The notes beneath the pieces were generated by a model that had not been told where the DNA came from, made no database searches, and saw only the letters and a program-made list of their open reading frames with translations. The position numbers and the translations under genes were made by a program. From Planctomycetota bacterium (lineage in GTDB: Bacteria > Planctomycetota > UBA1135 > GCA-002686595), in assembly GCA_012960475.1 (NCBI GenBank), contig DUBE01000046.1:23572-87571 (forward strand): a stretch of DNA of 64,000 bases, written 5' to 3'. Shown piece by piece: positions 55,272 through 63,352 of this stretch (the first letter of the stretch is position 1; each line of letters begins with the position of its first letter).

Positions 55272-56557
55272 TGGGTGCTGGCATGGCCAAGTCCATCGCC
55301 ATTTGCGCGGTGGGGGACGAACTGCTGGCGGGGGCGCATCCTGATCTCAACTCACCCTTTCTCGCGCGGGCGCTGTTGGAAATGGGCCACGAGGTGAGGC
55401 AGGTCATCGTGGTCGGGGATGATGAGGCCCTGATTGCCGAGAGCGTCGAGCGTCTTGCTCGTTCTGCCCAACTGGTGTTTGTGACCGGGGGCCTGGGGCC
55501 GACTCTTGATGATGTGACCCGTCATGGCGTGGCGCGAGCGGTGGGGAGCGAGTTGGTTACCTCCCCCGAGGCTCTGGCGCAGATCGAGGCCTGGTATGCG
55601 CGCAGCCGACGAGAGATGCCGAGTTCCAACTTGCGCCAGGCCTTGGTGCCCAAAGGGGCGAAGGTGCTCTTCAACCCCACCGGCACCGCTCCGGGATTCG
55701 AGGTTGCCTGCGAAACCTCGCGGGTGCTGGTCTTGCCGGGGCCGCCAGCTGAGTTGCAGGCCATCTGGAGCGAAGTGGTTGAGCCATTGTTGATTGCCAG
55801 CGCGCCGGTTGAGTGCCTGCGATTGGTGCGCAGCTTTCATCTGCAGGGGTTGTCCGAGAGCGTTTTTGCGGATCAGTGCGGAGACTGGATGGGGCGGGAT
55901 GAGAATCCTTTGCTAGGGGTCACTGTGGCCAGGGGAGTGCTCACTGTGCGCTGCGTTGCACGGGGCCAGAACGAGGATCAGGTGCAAGCATTGCTCGACG
56001 GGCGTGCAGATCAACTGCGCGAGCGATTTGATCAGTGGATTTTCAGTCAGGACACCTCTGATCCAGCTGAAGTTCTTGTGCGGCTTCTGGAGCAGCGTGG
56101 GGAGACGATCTCCTGTGCCGAATCCTGCACCGGAGGGCTTCTGTCTGCGGCCCTGACTGGAGTCCCCGGTGCCAGCGCCGTGTTCTCCGTGGCTCACACT
56201 GTCTACTCCGCAAAGGCCAAGCAGGAGGTGCTCGGGGTGTCGGAGCAGCTCTTGCGGGATCACGGTGCGGTGAGCGAACAAGTGGCGGGGGCCATGGCCC
56301 TGGGTGCTGCGGAAAGGACCGGGGCAAACCTGGCTCTGTCCATCAGCGGGATCGCTGGGCCCGAGGGCGGGACCCCAGAAAGACCCGTGGGGCTCGTGAC
56401 CTTTGGGGTCTGCTACAGGGGTCGGGTCTGGACCGAAAAGCGCAACTGGGCGCCGTTGGCTGGGCGCGCGCAGATTCGGGTCTGGGCCACCAGTCACGCC
56501 CTCGTGCGTGGGGTTCGCGCCCTGGAGGGTCGGCTGGATTTTGACCAGAGTGCTTGA
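55271..56557 (+). CDS. cinA: CinA: competence/damage-inducible protein, NMN deamidase
   Basis: A 428-residue two-domain protein. The N-terminal MoCF-like domain has VGDELLAG near 15 and VTGGLGPTLDD near 75; it hydrolyses ADP-ribose in related proteins. The C-terminal PncC domain (about 260-420) has SCAESCTGGLLSAALTGVPG and SISGIAGPEGGTPERPVG, the NMN deamidase active-site region that recycles nicotinamide mononucleotide. The ATG at 55271 overlaps the tatC stop (TGATG); the two are co-transcribed. Full-length fusions of this type are usual in bacteria. Confidence 0.95.
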   Translation: MGAGMAKSIAICAVGDELLAGAHPDLNSPFLARALLEMGHEVRQVIVVGDDEALIAESVERLARSAQLVFVTGGLGPTLDDVTRHGVARAVGSELVTSPEALAQIEAWYARSRREMPSSNLRQALVPKGAKVLFNPTGTAPGFEVACETSRVLVLPGPPAELQAIWSEVVEPLLIASAPVECLRLVRSFHLQGLSESVFADQCGDWMGRDENPLLGVTVARGVLTVRCVARGQNEDQVQALLDGRADQLRERFDQWIFSQDTSDPAEVLVRLLEQRGETISCAESCTGGLLSAALTGVPGASAVFSVAHTVYSAKAKQEVLGVSEQLLRDHGAVSEQVAGAMALGAAERTGANLALSISGIAGPEGGTPERPVGLVTFGVCYRGRVWTEKRNWAPLAGRAQIRVWATSHALVRGVRALEGRLDFDQSA

Positions 56558-56640
56558 GTGGCCCCAGCTTCGGATCTGTTCTGGATTTCTTTTTGGGTTC
56601 TCGCGCAGGGTCGTTCGGATCGCTACTCTCTTCCTCGCAT

Positions 56641-56715
56641 TACCCCGTGGTGTAATTGGCAACACATCTGGTTTTGGTCCAGACGTTTCAGGTTCAAGTC
56701 CTGGCGGGGTAACCA
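56641..56715 (+). tRNA. trnQ: tRNA-Gln (anticodon UUG), CCA encoded
   Basis: The cloverleaf is complete. The acceptor stem is TACCCCG paired with CGGGGTA. The anticodon stem is TCTGG/CCAGA around loop TTTTGGT, which places the anticodon TTG (UUG, glutamine). The T arm TCAGG-TTCAAGT-CCTGG and the A discriminator are followed by an encoded CCA at 56713-56715. A TACTCT box at 56624-56629 could be the -10 element. It is transcribed in the same direction as cinA and has its own terminator. Confidence 0.95.
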
Positions 56716-56723
56716 CAATCAGC

Positions 56724-56768
56724 GGCCCTCCCCTCAGGTTCTTTTCTGAAGTGGAGGGCCCTTTTTTT
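56724..56768 (+). terminator. Intrinsic terminator after tRNA-Gln
   Basis: An 8-base-pair GC stem (GGCCCTCC at 56724-56731 with GGAGGGCC at 56753-56760), extended inward by CTCAG/CTGA, is followed by seven T residues at 56762-56768. It is the only clear stem-plus-T-tract terminator seen in the window. The following 56769-57038 holds no gene or motif I can support. Confidence 0.9.
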
Positions 56769-57038
56769 GTCCCTCGTTGACTGGGGCCTGGGGGGGCAGG
56801 TCTTCAAAAGAGTTCGGGCACAATTCGAACCCAGGCACCTGGCCCAGGGTCGAGCAATTTCGCTTCATACCCTGTCCCGGCCCAGGGCATGTGTTCGGGG
56901 TGAGGTGTTATTGGGAGACTTGTCGGGGTGCGAAGGCCCTGCCAAGGCTGTGCGGCGCGATTCGTCGGGAAGTACAGGGTCCTGCCGGTCGTCAAGGGGG
57001 CTGGTAAACCGCATTCTGTGGTTCCACCCATTGCAGTC

Positions 57039-57782
57039 ATGAATATCATCCGCTACTTCCGCCCTGTTTTGAGTGTTCTGGCGCTCGTTCTATTGGCTTC
57101 CAGCGTGAGGGCTCAGGAACTCGCCCAACTGCGCTTTGCAGGGCTCGTGCGGGGCCCAGCGGAAGTGGTGTCTGAGTCTCAGCTCGGCTTGCCGGGAATG
57201 CTGGTGGTCAAGGTGAAGGCAATGGTGCGCGGAGAGGCTCGCAATGTCGACTTTGAGTTGTTCCTCGCTCCCAACACGAGCGGCCAAGAGGTGGCCGGGC
57301 TGGTTGCGGCACGCTTGATCAAAGCGGGTTTCGATGTGATTCAACCCGGGAATTCGGGCAAGTCCGGTACAAGTACTTTTATTATCGTGGATGCCCTGCG
57401 CGTGGAAGTACTCGTGCCCAATGGGCTAATCACATCATTGGCGAGTCTCTCCAGTGCCCCGGCCTATTTTGAAGTGGTGGCGGAGCGAGAAGAAAAGGAC
57501 TCCTTTGACATTCAACTTTCCTGTGCCTTTCGCTTGCCGATCAAGCGCGGCATCGAGCGGGTCGACTTTCTGGTCGTGTTGGAGGGCCCGGTTCATGCGA
57601 CCCAGATGGCCGAGTCAATCTCAACCCAGGCCTTGAAGCATGGCCTGCGCTCCGAGCGCCCCAACTCGGTTGCATGGCGTCCTTTGAGGACGGTCAAGAG
57701 CAACACCTGCCTCGGATTTTGCGCCAGCTGGCACGGCCGCCCTGGTTGGGGCGCAGTGCTCGGCCTGGCGGATCATCGTTGA
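57039..57782 (+). CDS. Secreted protein of unknown function
   Basis: A 247-residue product with a clear signal peptide (hydrophobic core about 9-22, ends VRAQ). The mature part alternates short beta strands and helices (VVKVKAMVRGEARNVDFELFLAP near 50-75, EVLVPNGLITSL near 128) and has no recognised catalytic motif. The last 30 residues are Cys/Trp-rich and look unlike the rest. The frame ends inside the 3' end of the convergent ligase gene (10-base overlap), so a frameshift or late stop is possible but not shown. The frame reaches back to 56928; the ATG at 57039 begins at the signal peptide. Confidence 0.6.
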   Translation: MNIIRYFRPVLSVLALVLLASSVRAQELAQLRFAGLVRGPAEVVSESQLGLPGMLVVKVKAMVRGEARNVDFELFLAPNTSGQEVAGLVAARLIKAGFDVIQPGNSGKSGTSTFIIVDALRVEVLVPNGLITSLASLSSAPAYFEVVAEREEKDSFDIQLSCAFRLPIKRGIERVDFLVVLEGPVHATQMAESISTQALKHGLRSERPNSVAWRPLRTVKSNTCLGFCASWHGRPGWGAVLGLADHR

Positions 57783-58501
57783 CGGATCCATTCGTCTGTG
57801 GTGTAGCGTGCGCCGAGATCCTCGGCCAGTTCCCGCTCCTCGCGGCTGGGAACGCTTGGGATGAGTTGTAGGCCCAGGTGCTGGCGCATGTGCTCCAAGA
57901 GCAGGGGGGCGAAGGACTGGGCGGTGTGTTCTTCGCTGGCATTCTCGAAAGTCGCAATGGAGCCCTCAAGGGGCGTGCTATTGACCTTGATCGAACCGTG
58001 GTGCAGTACCCGGCCGGCCTTGCGCCGTTGGGCAGAACCCACCCCCTTGCGTCCGTCCCAGGCCACATCCAAGGGCGTGGAGTGGTGGAAGCACATGACG
58101 CTTGCGGGGTTGTCTGAGGTCAGGGGTTCCTCTCCTCGCAAATGTGCGGGCAGGCCGATCTCGCGCAGGGCCAGAATGATCGCTCCATGTATGCGAGCGT
58201 AGCTTGGGCCCACGGGACCTCGGTAAAGGGGGTGCGCTTGCGGGCAGCTGATGGAAAAAGTCAACTCGCCCTCGTGGTGGATTGCTCCGCCCCCGGTCAA
58301 ACGGCGCACAGTGGCGCTGGCGGATTCAATCTCGCTGACCTGGGTGGCTTTTTGGAACCAACCCAAACTCAGAGCATCGGGCGACCAGGTGTAGAGGCGC
58401 AAGGTCGGCTGATCTCCCTCCAGGAGGAGGGCTTCATCCAGACCCATGTTGAATTCGGGGGTTGTGCCCCAGGTGGTGATCAAGCGCCAGATGTCTTGCA
58501 T
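57773..58501 (-). CDS. Lipoate-protein ligase A / octanoyltransferase (LipM-like)
   Basis: A 242-residue BPL/LplA-fold enzyme. It has the R-R-L-T-GGGA-I-H-H motif at 66-76, Cys137 in VMCFHH (the nucleophile position of LipM-type octanoyltransferases), the conserved Lys152 in GRKGVGSAQRR, and HHGSI after it. It would load octanoyl or lipoyl groups on carrier proteins. It is the third gene of a gcvT-gcvH run, so GcvH is the expected substrate. LplA ligase and LipM transferase cannot be separated firmly, but Cys137 favours LipM. Confidence 0.88.
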   Translation of the reverse strand: MQDIWRLITTWGTTPEFNMGLDEALLLEGDQPTLRLYTWSPDALSLGWFQKATQVSEIESASATVRRLTGGGAIHHEGELTFSISCPQAHPLYRGPVGPSYARIHGAIILALREIGLPAHLRGEEPLTSDNPASVMCFHHSTPLDVAWDGRKGVGSAQRRKAGRVLHHGSIKVNSTPLEGSIATFENASEEHTAQSFAPLLLEHMRQHLGLQLIPSVPSREERELAEDLGARYTTDEWIRQR

Positions 58502-58537
58502 GGCCGTAGTCTCAGGGGCAACCCTGGCCTGGCAACT

Positions 58538-58933
58538 CTAGTGGGCCGCAGCGATGTGCTCTTCGTAAGCCGCTGCGTCCAACATGTGGTCCAGGTTGGG
58601 GGCCTTGGCTCTGATGCGTACCATCCAGCCCTTGCCCCAGGTGTCTTCTGCCAGAACCTGCAGATGGTCTTCGATGACCGGGTTGACCTCGACAACCTCG
58701 CCGGTTATCGGAGCCTGTAGGTCGGAGACTGCCTTGACGGATTCGATTTCTCCGAAAGTCTCGCCTATCTCGACCATGCGGCCCACTTCGGGCAGGTCGC
58801 AATACACGAGGTCCCCCTCGTTGCCGTTGCAGAGTTCGTTGATGGCGAAGTCGGTGATGCCAACCATGACGGAGTCTCCGTCAATCTTGGCCCATTCATG
58901 AGTAGTTGCGTAGCGTCGGTCGTCGGGGCGCAT
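58538..58933 (-). CDS. gcvH: Glycine cleavage system H protein
   Basis: A 131-residue lipoyl carrier protein. The lipoylation site is Lys67 in E-S-V-K-A-V-S, and the motifs YATTHEWAKIDGDSVMVGITDFA at the N-terminus and E-V-N-P near 84 are typical. It shuttles the aminomethyl group between P and T proteins. The gene lies 18 bases after gcvT and 36 bases before the lipoyl transferase gene that should modify it. All are under the upstream glycine riboswitch. Confidence 0.96.
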   Translation of the reverse strand: MRPDDRRYATTHEWAKIDGDSVMVGITDFAINELCNGNEGDLVYCDLPEVGRMVEIGETFGEIESVKAVSDLQAPITGEVVEVNPVIEDHLQVLAEDTWGKGWMVRIRAKAPNLDHMLDAAAYEEHIAAAH

Positions 58934-58951
58934 GGTGTTGTCTTCTTGGAA

Positions 58952-60046
58952 CTATCGTTTTCGGGAGTAGAAAGGAAGGTCGGTCACGGTCAGGTCCTGG
59001 CGCTTGCCGCGCAGATCCATTTGGACCTTGGTTCCCGCTTCGCTGAAGGCGAGGGGAACATAGGCCGTGCCGATGTTCTTGGAAAGTGTGGGGGAGATGG
59101 CACCGGAACAAATCACGCCAATCTGCTCGTCCCCGCTCATCACCGGGTAGCCCTCACGGGGAGCGCGTTTGCCGTCTGTTGATACACCTACCAGTTTATT
59201 GGTGGGACTGGCTTTGATCTGTGCCAGGGCATCACGGCCGATCCAATCGCCCTTGTCCTCGTGAAAGGAGATCCCAAAGGAGAGCCCCGCCTCGATAGGG
59301 TTGCGGGTTTCGTTGATCTCATGCCCATAGAGGGACATTCCCGCTTCCAGGCGCAGGGTGTCTCGGGCTCCCAAGCCGATGGGCTTGAGGCCGTACTGCG
59401 CGCCGGCTTCCATCAACGCATTCCAGACGCGCTCGGATTCCCCGCTGTCGAAGTAGATCTCGAAGCCGTCTTCGCCGGTGTAGCCTGTGCGGCTTACGCG
59501 CACATTAGGCAGGCCGCAAAGGGTCCCGAAGCCAGACTTGTAGTAGCCGATAGTCAAGAGGTCGAGGTCTTCCACAACCGTTTGCAGGGTTGCTACCGAA
59601 TCCTGCCCTTGCAGGGCCAGCATAGCCAGTTCTTCGGTTTGGTCTTCAAGGCTTACGTTGGCCCCGGCGAGGTGTTCTTTCAGCCAGGCCACATCGCGTT
59701 CAGTGTTCGAGGCGTTGACCACTAGGAATACATCCTCTTCGCCGCGGTAGACCAGAATGTCGTCGAGAGCACCACCGTCTTCCTGGCAGATCAGTCCATA
59801 GCGAATCGAGTCCACGGGAATACGGCCAACAAAGGTGGTCACGATCTTGTCGAGGGCACTTATGCGATCTGCACCTGTCAGACGTAAGCGTCCCATGTGC
59901 GAGAGATCAAACAGGCCGACCTTCTCGCGTACGCAGCGCACCTCGTCCAGGATCGGGCCGTATTGCACGGGCATGTGCCAGCCACCGAATTCAACCATGC
60001 GCGCACCAAGGCGTTCATGAACCGAATGTAGGGGTGTCTGCTGCAT
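58952..60046 (-). CDS. gcvT: Glycine cleavage system T protein (aminomethyltransferase)
   Basis: A 364-residue tetrahydrofolate-dependent aminomethyltransferase. Conserved elements are GGWHMPVQYG near 22, D-L-S-H-M-G near 48, MLALQGQDSV near 147, the Y-T-G-E-D-G-F-E region near 196 and a GLGARDTLRLEAGM motif near 225 (RDxLRLE is the T-protein signature). It takes the aminomethyl group from lipoyl-H protein, releases ammonia and makes methylene-THF. First gene of the gcvT-gcvH-ligase run. No Shine-Dalgarno site is evident before the ATG; a riboswitch and a hairpin occupy its leader. Confidence 0.97.
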   Translation of the reverse strand: MQQTPLHSVHERLGARMVEFGGWHMPVQYGPILDEVRCVREKVGLFDLSHMGRLRLTGADRISALDKIVTTFVGRIPVDSIRYGLICQEDGGALDDILVYRGEEDVFLVVNASNTERDVAWLKEHLAGANVSLEDQTEELAMLALQGQDSVATLQTVVEDLDLLTIGYYKSGFGTLCGLPNVRVSRTGYTGEDGFEIYFDSGESERVWNALMEAGAQYGLKPIGLGARDTLRLEAGMSLYGHEINETRNPIEAGLSFGISFHEDKGDWIGRDALAQIKASPTNKLVGVSTDGKRAPREGYPVMSGDEQIGVICSGAISPTLSKNIGTAYVPLAFSEAGTKVQMDLRGKRQDLTVTDLPFYSRKR

Positions 60047-60061
60047 GGATCAGGAGTGTGG

Positions 60062-60080
60062 CATCCCGTTGATTGGGATG
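60062..60080 (-). promoter_or_regulatory. Hairpin in the gcvT leader, probable expression platform
   Basis: On the minus strand CATCCC and GGGATG form a 6-base-pair stem with a 7-base loop, 15 bases before the gcvT ATG and downstream of the glycine aptamer. There is no T tract, so if it is part of the switch it would act on translation or Rho access, not as an intrinsic terminator. Inference. Confidence 0.4.
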
Positions 60081-60141
60081 GCCGGGGCGGGTGGATTGAT
60101 GTCCGCGCACCTGTTCGCACATGCGTCCAGTGAGCCGTTGA

Positions 60142-60232
60142 GATCCGGGTCCTGGGTGCCTGAGAGTTTCACCGCTTGGTTACGGCTTGCCCCTTCGGCG
60201 CCAACCTCGTTGGGTTGGGCTCTCCCCAGATC
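60142..60232 (-). ncRNA. Glycine riboswitch (single aptamer) upstream of gcvT
   Basis: On the minus strand the leader carries the conserved glycine aptamer: GGGGAGAG, then GGCGCCGAAGGGGCAAGCC, then GAAACTCTCAGGCACC and AGGACCC. P1 forms between GATCTGGG and CCCGGATC (positions 60225-60232 and 60142-60149), P2 between GAGAG and CTCTC, and P3 between CCAACC and GGTTGG. It is a single aptamer; no second copy lies between it and the gene. It sits 95 bases before the gcvT ATG and should raise expression when glycine is plentiful. The rest of 60233-60425 shows no further motif. Confidence 0.93.
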
Positions 60233-60425
60233 AGCGGGGGGCGGATTCTAGCCTCTGGGCCCGTTGGGGTGGCTCCTCTGAATGCTCATTTCGTCCAGAC
60301 ATGGGACATGGGGTTCGTCCCGGAGGTTTTTTGTGTCTCGTCCTGGGACAGGCCCCGCCCTTTTGCCCTGCCAGCCGCCCCTGCGCCTAGGGGGGGGTAG
60401 CGTTGATTTGGAGGCCGCACACGCC

Positions 60426-62003
60426 ATGAACACCGCGCAGAAACTCATTTTCACTCTCTTTTTCTGTTTGACCGCCGGGGCCAGCGCCCAGGTCAACAAT
60501 TCTTTTCAACCCAGCTTGCGTTGGGGGCACGTTCCCGCAAGCAGCGAGGCCTGGATTCCTCGGGATGTGCACTTTTGTGCTGACAACAATCTGATCTGGG
60601 CCGGAGCCGAGGGGCAAGACCCCCAGTGGATGGTGCTGGACGTACCCCGCGATCAGGCCGGGCCTGCCCGATTCCTGGACACGACCTCGCCCGCCAATGC
60701 CCTCTTCAGCCGTACGGTTGCTCCTTCCAAGAGCGATGTGGTCTTTGGTCTGGTGCAGGAGGCTGCCCCGAATATCTATCAGAGGGCCACTCACATCACC
60801 CGTCACACCCCCGTGAGTGCAGCGCGCACGGGCACCTTCTCGGTTGATTGGAATCACACCATTGCACCTCTGGTCAACTCTGCGGCGCAGATTGCGACTG
60901 ATGACACGGGCAGCATGGTGGCTGTTGCGGCTTTTAAGAGCGCATCGAGTTCGGTGCGCTTGGAGTTGCTCGATGGCAGCAACGGAGCGCTCCTGAGCGG
61001 CCAAGATCTGCCTGGTTTGGCACTGTCCAGTCTCAAGGTGAGTTCCGATGGTTCAATCATCGTCCTGGCGGCGGGGTTGGATCTCTACATCCTCAATGGG
61101 AGTGGTCAGATTCTGCACCAGCAGGCTCTCAACGCCGCGCCCAGTGCAATCGCTGTGGCCGGTGATGGCAACAGAGTCGCGGTGGGTTCCGTAGGGCAGT
61201 TGGTTGTTCTGCAGCAGGGATCCAGTGGCTGGGGTCTGGTGATCACATTGACCCGTTCTCAGACCGATGTAGTCACCGCCTTGGATCTCTCTGCAGACGG
61301 AGGGATCATGGCCGTTGCCTGGTGGCGTCACACCACCGGTACCTGGGCACGCTTTGAGCTGCGCAGCAACGCCATGTTGGTGGCACAGCATGAACAATCA
61401 GGTGGCCTTGGCGCCCGTCAGAATCTCCCCCGAGTGGCTCGTGTGACTCCTGATGGATCCCGTGCAGCGTTTGGTTCCTGGGGCGATGGCTTCTCACCCG
61501 AAGTGATCTTGCTGGAGGCGGGTGCGCCTCAGCCCGTATGGGAAATCGATGTTCCGGGCAGCGTCACTGGGTTGGACCTGGATGAGACGGGAACCTGCAT
61601 CGTAGTAGCTCACAAGGATGTACACGCCAGCACTTTCGGCACAACGGGCGGCATCCGGCTCTATGACATTGGCGAGAATGATCTACGTCAAAACAACCCT
61701 ATGACCATTGGCGGCGTGGCTTCGTTCTCCACCAAGAAGGAGGGAGCTTTGATCTCTCTCCTGCTCGTAGGACAGCGTGCCAATGCATCGGCCGTGCCCG
61801 GAGTGGTTGGACTCCTGCACCTTGACCGCTCCACTCTTTCGATCTTGGCCGCAGCAGCGGATATCGATGGTATTGCTGACCACCAGTTCTCCATTCCCTC
61901 GGACCCGGCCCTGATTGGAACTGCTCTTGCGGTGCAGGCGGCCTTCCGCCATGCGGGTGGCACTTTGCTGGGCGAGCATGTCATGGACCCGCTGATTTTC
62001 TAG
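60426..62003 (+). CDS. Secreted beta-propeller protein
   Basis: A 525-residue exported protein. Signal peptide about 1-22 (ends ASAQ). The body is built of WD40/YVTN-like blades with recurring V-S-x-D-G-S/N and A-V-G motifs (VSSDGSIIVLA, GDGNRVAVGS, VTPDGSRAAFGS, DLDETGTCIVVAH). The last 60 residues (FSIPSDPALIGTALAVQAAF) match a C-terminal module seen on many exported planctomycete proteins, which I infer to be a sorting or adhesion tail. GGAGG lies about 12 bases before the ATG at 60426. The frame is open to 60282 upstream, without a signal peptide. No catalytic residues seen. Confidence 0.75.
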   Translation: MNTAQKLIFTLFFCLTAGASAQVNNSFQPSLRWGHVPASSEAWIPRDVHFCADNNLIWAGAEGQDPQWMVLDVPRDQAGPARFLDTTSPANALFSRTVAPSKSDVVFGLVQEAAPNIYQRATHITRHTPVSAARTGTFSVDWNHTIAPLVNSAAQIATDDTGSMVAVAAFKSASSSVRLELLDGSNGALLSGQDLPGLALSSLKVSSDGSIIVLAAGLDLYILNGSGQILHQQALNAAPSAIAVAGDGNRVAVGSVGQLVVLQQGSSGWGLVITLTRSQTDVVTALDLSADGGIMAVAWWRHTTGTWARFELRSNAMLVAQHEQSGGLGARQNLPRVARVTPDGSRAAFGSWGDGFSPEVILLEAGAPQPVWEIDVPGSVTGLDLDETGTCIVVAHKDVHASTFGTTGGIRLYDIGENDLRQNNPMTIGGVASFSTKKEGALISLLLVGQRANASAVPGVVGLLHLDRSTLSILAAAADIDGIADHQFSIPSDPALIGTALAVQAAFRHAGGTLLGEHVMDPLIF

Positions 62004-62119
62004 AGCAAGACTGATCCAAGGATCCCCCGCCTGCGGGGCTTGACTTACGCGCGGTGAGTTGGGCCCTGCAGGCACCTTTTTTGGGCAGTCGGGGCCACTG
62101 GAGGCCATCTGGAGGGGTC

Positions 62120-63352
62120 ATGGGCTCTCTGGATTCGCTTCTGAGAGACCCGTCCGGTTTCGATTTCAGATCAGGTGTCAGGAGACCCGAAGGATGGAGA
62201 CGTGGGGGAGCTCTTTTCCCCCCCCCTGCCCCAGCGCCGAGAATCCCATTGCCTCAAGAAGCCAAAAACGACCCGCTGCAAGGCGGCAAGACCTACGTGG
62301 ATGATGCCGTGCAGGCGATTACCGGCGGTCCGGACCACGAACTAGACGCAGATGGCCTGCGCTCCATGATGGAGTCTGCGGCTTCGGATTTTGACCGCCG
62401 CACGGCTCGCGCCTTTGGCCTGGCTCTGCTCGATCATCTGAGCGAGGACCCGGCCAACATGCGCCTCCTGGAAGCGTTGGTGATCCTTGGCCTGGCACAC
62501 CCTGACGTGCTGAGTGAGGCGCGCATCTCCTTGGCGGTGGAGGGTCGACGGCTTGCTGTATTGCTTGAGCGTTCCGGTGATGTGGAGCGGGCCCAGGCGC
62601 TCTTGGAGTTCATGGCCGGGCACATGCCCCTTGACCGTACTGTGGATCAGGAACTTGCGGGCCTCATGCGGCGCAACGGTAACACCGAAGCACTGGTAGA
62701 ACGCTATCTGGCCCGGGCAGACGATGCAGTAAATGCGGGCCGCGTGAGCGAGGCGATCCCTTGGTTGCAGGAGGTCTTGCTCTTGGATCGCACCCGCCGG
62801 GATGTGGCGCGCATGATTCGGGATCTGCGTTATGGAGAGGTGGAGCGCGAGCGTCGCAAGCGCCGTGGAGTGCGGCTTGTGTTGGGGCTCTCAAGTTTGT
62901 GTTTCCTGGTCACAATGGGCGTGGCCTGGAACAAGGATGCAGCCCGTCGTTACGCGGACTTGCCCTCAGTGTCGGGTTCCAATCCTCAGATGATGGCGGC
63001 GCGGCTCGAAGCGCTTCAGAATCTCAGTGCGACGCGGCCAGTTTGGAGTGGTTCGCTCAAGGTGCGCGAGGAGCAGGATCGTATTCACTGGCAAATGCGT
63101 GATGCCCAGCGTCTGGAGCGTGAAGAACAAATTGCAGCAGAGTTGGCGGAGCAACTGCAGTTGGCCCAGGCCGAAGCTGCTCGTGTGCGAGGTCTGACTC
63201 ACGCAGAGCGCGGAGACTTCAAGGCGGCCCTGGCTGCTTTTGACGAGGCCCTCGACAAGGCACCTGAGGGTTGGGAGCACTTGTCCCAGGTCCGTGTGGA
63301 TCACGAGGCCCTCTCCCAGCATCTGGCTCAGGAGCAGGAGGCCGGGCGATGA
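62120..63352 (+). CDS. TPR-containing single-pass membrane protein
   Basis: A 410-residue protein. A Gly/Pro-rich N-terminus leads to TPR-like helices (about 60-240), one membrane helix near 253-272 (LVLGLSSLCFLVTMGVAW) and a periplasmic or cytoplasmic coiled coil rich in Glu/Gln/Ala (about 310-365) before a last TPR motif (RGDFKAALAAFDEALDKAP). ATG at 62120 follows GGAGGGG by 2 bases; the frame continues to 62054. Its stop overlaps the next gene (ATGA). Function unknown; the pair may form one scaffold. Confidence 0.7.
   Translation: MGSLDSLLRDPSGFDFRSGVRRPEGWRRGGALFPPPAPAPRIPLPQEAKNDPLQGGKTYVDDAVQAITGGPDHELDADGLRSMMESAASDFDRRTARAFGLALLDHLSEDPANMRLLEALVILGLAHPDVLSEARISLAVEGRRLAVLLERSGDVERAQALLEFMAGHMPLDRTVDQELAGLMRRNGNTEALVERYLARADDAVNAGRVSEAIPWLQEVLLLDRTRRDVARMIRDLRYGEVERERRKRRGVRLVLGLSSLCFLVTMGVAWNKDAARRYADLPSVSGSNPQMMAARLEALQNLSATRPVWSGSLKVREEQDRIHWQMRDAQRLEREEQIAAELAEQLQLAQAEAARVRGLTHAERGDFKAALAAFDEALDKAPEGWEHLSQVRVDHEALSQHLAQEQEAGR

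Noticed and set aside
56825..56870. T-loop-like sequence (GGTTCGAAT on the minus strand) suggesting another tRNA
   Set aside because: The flanking bases do not form a T stem, and no acceptor or anticodon arm can be built around it.
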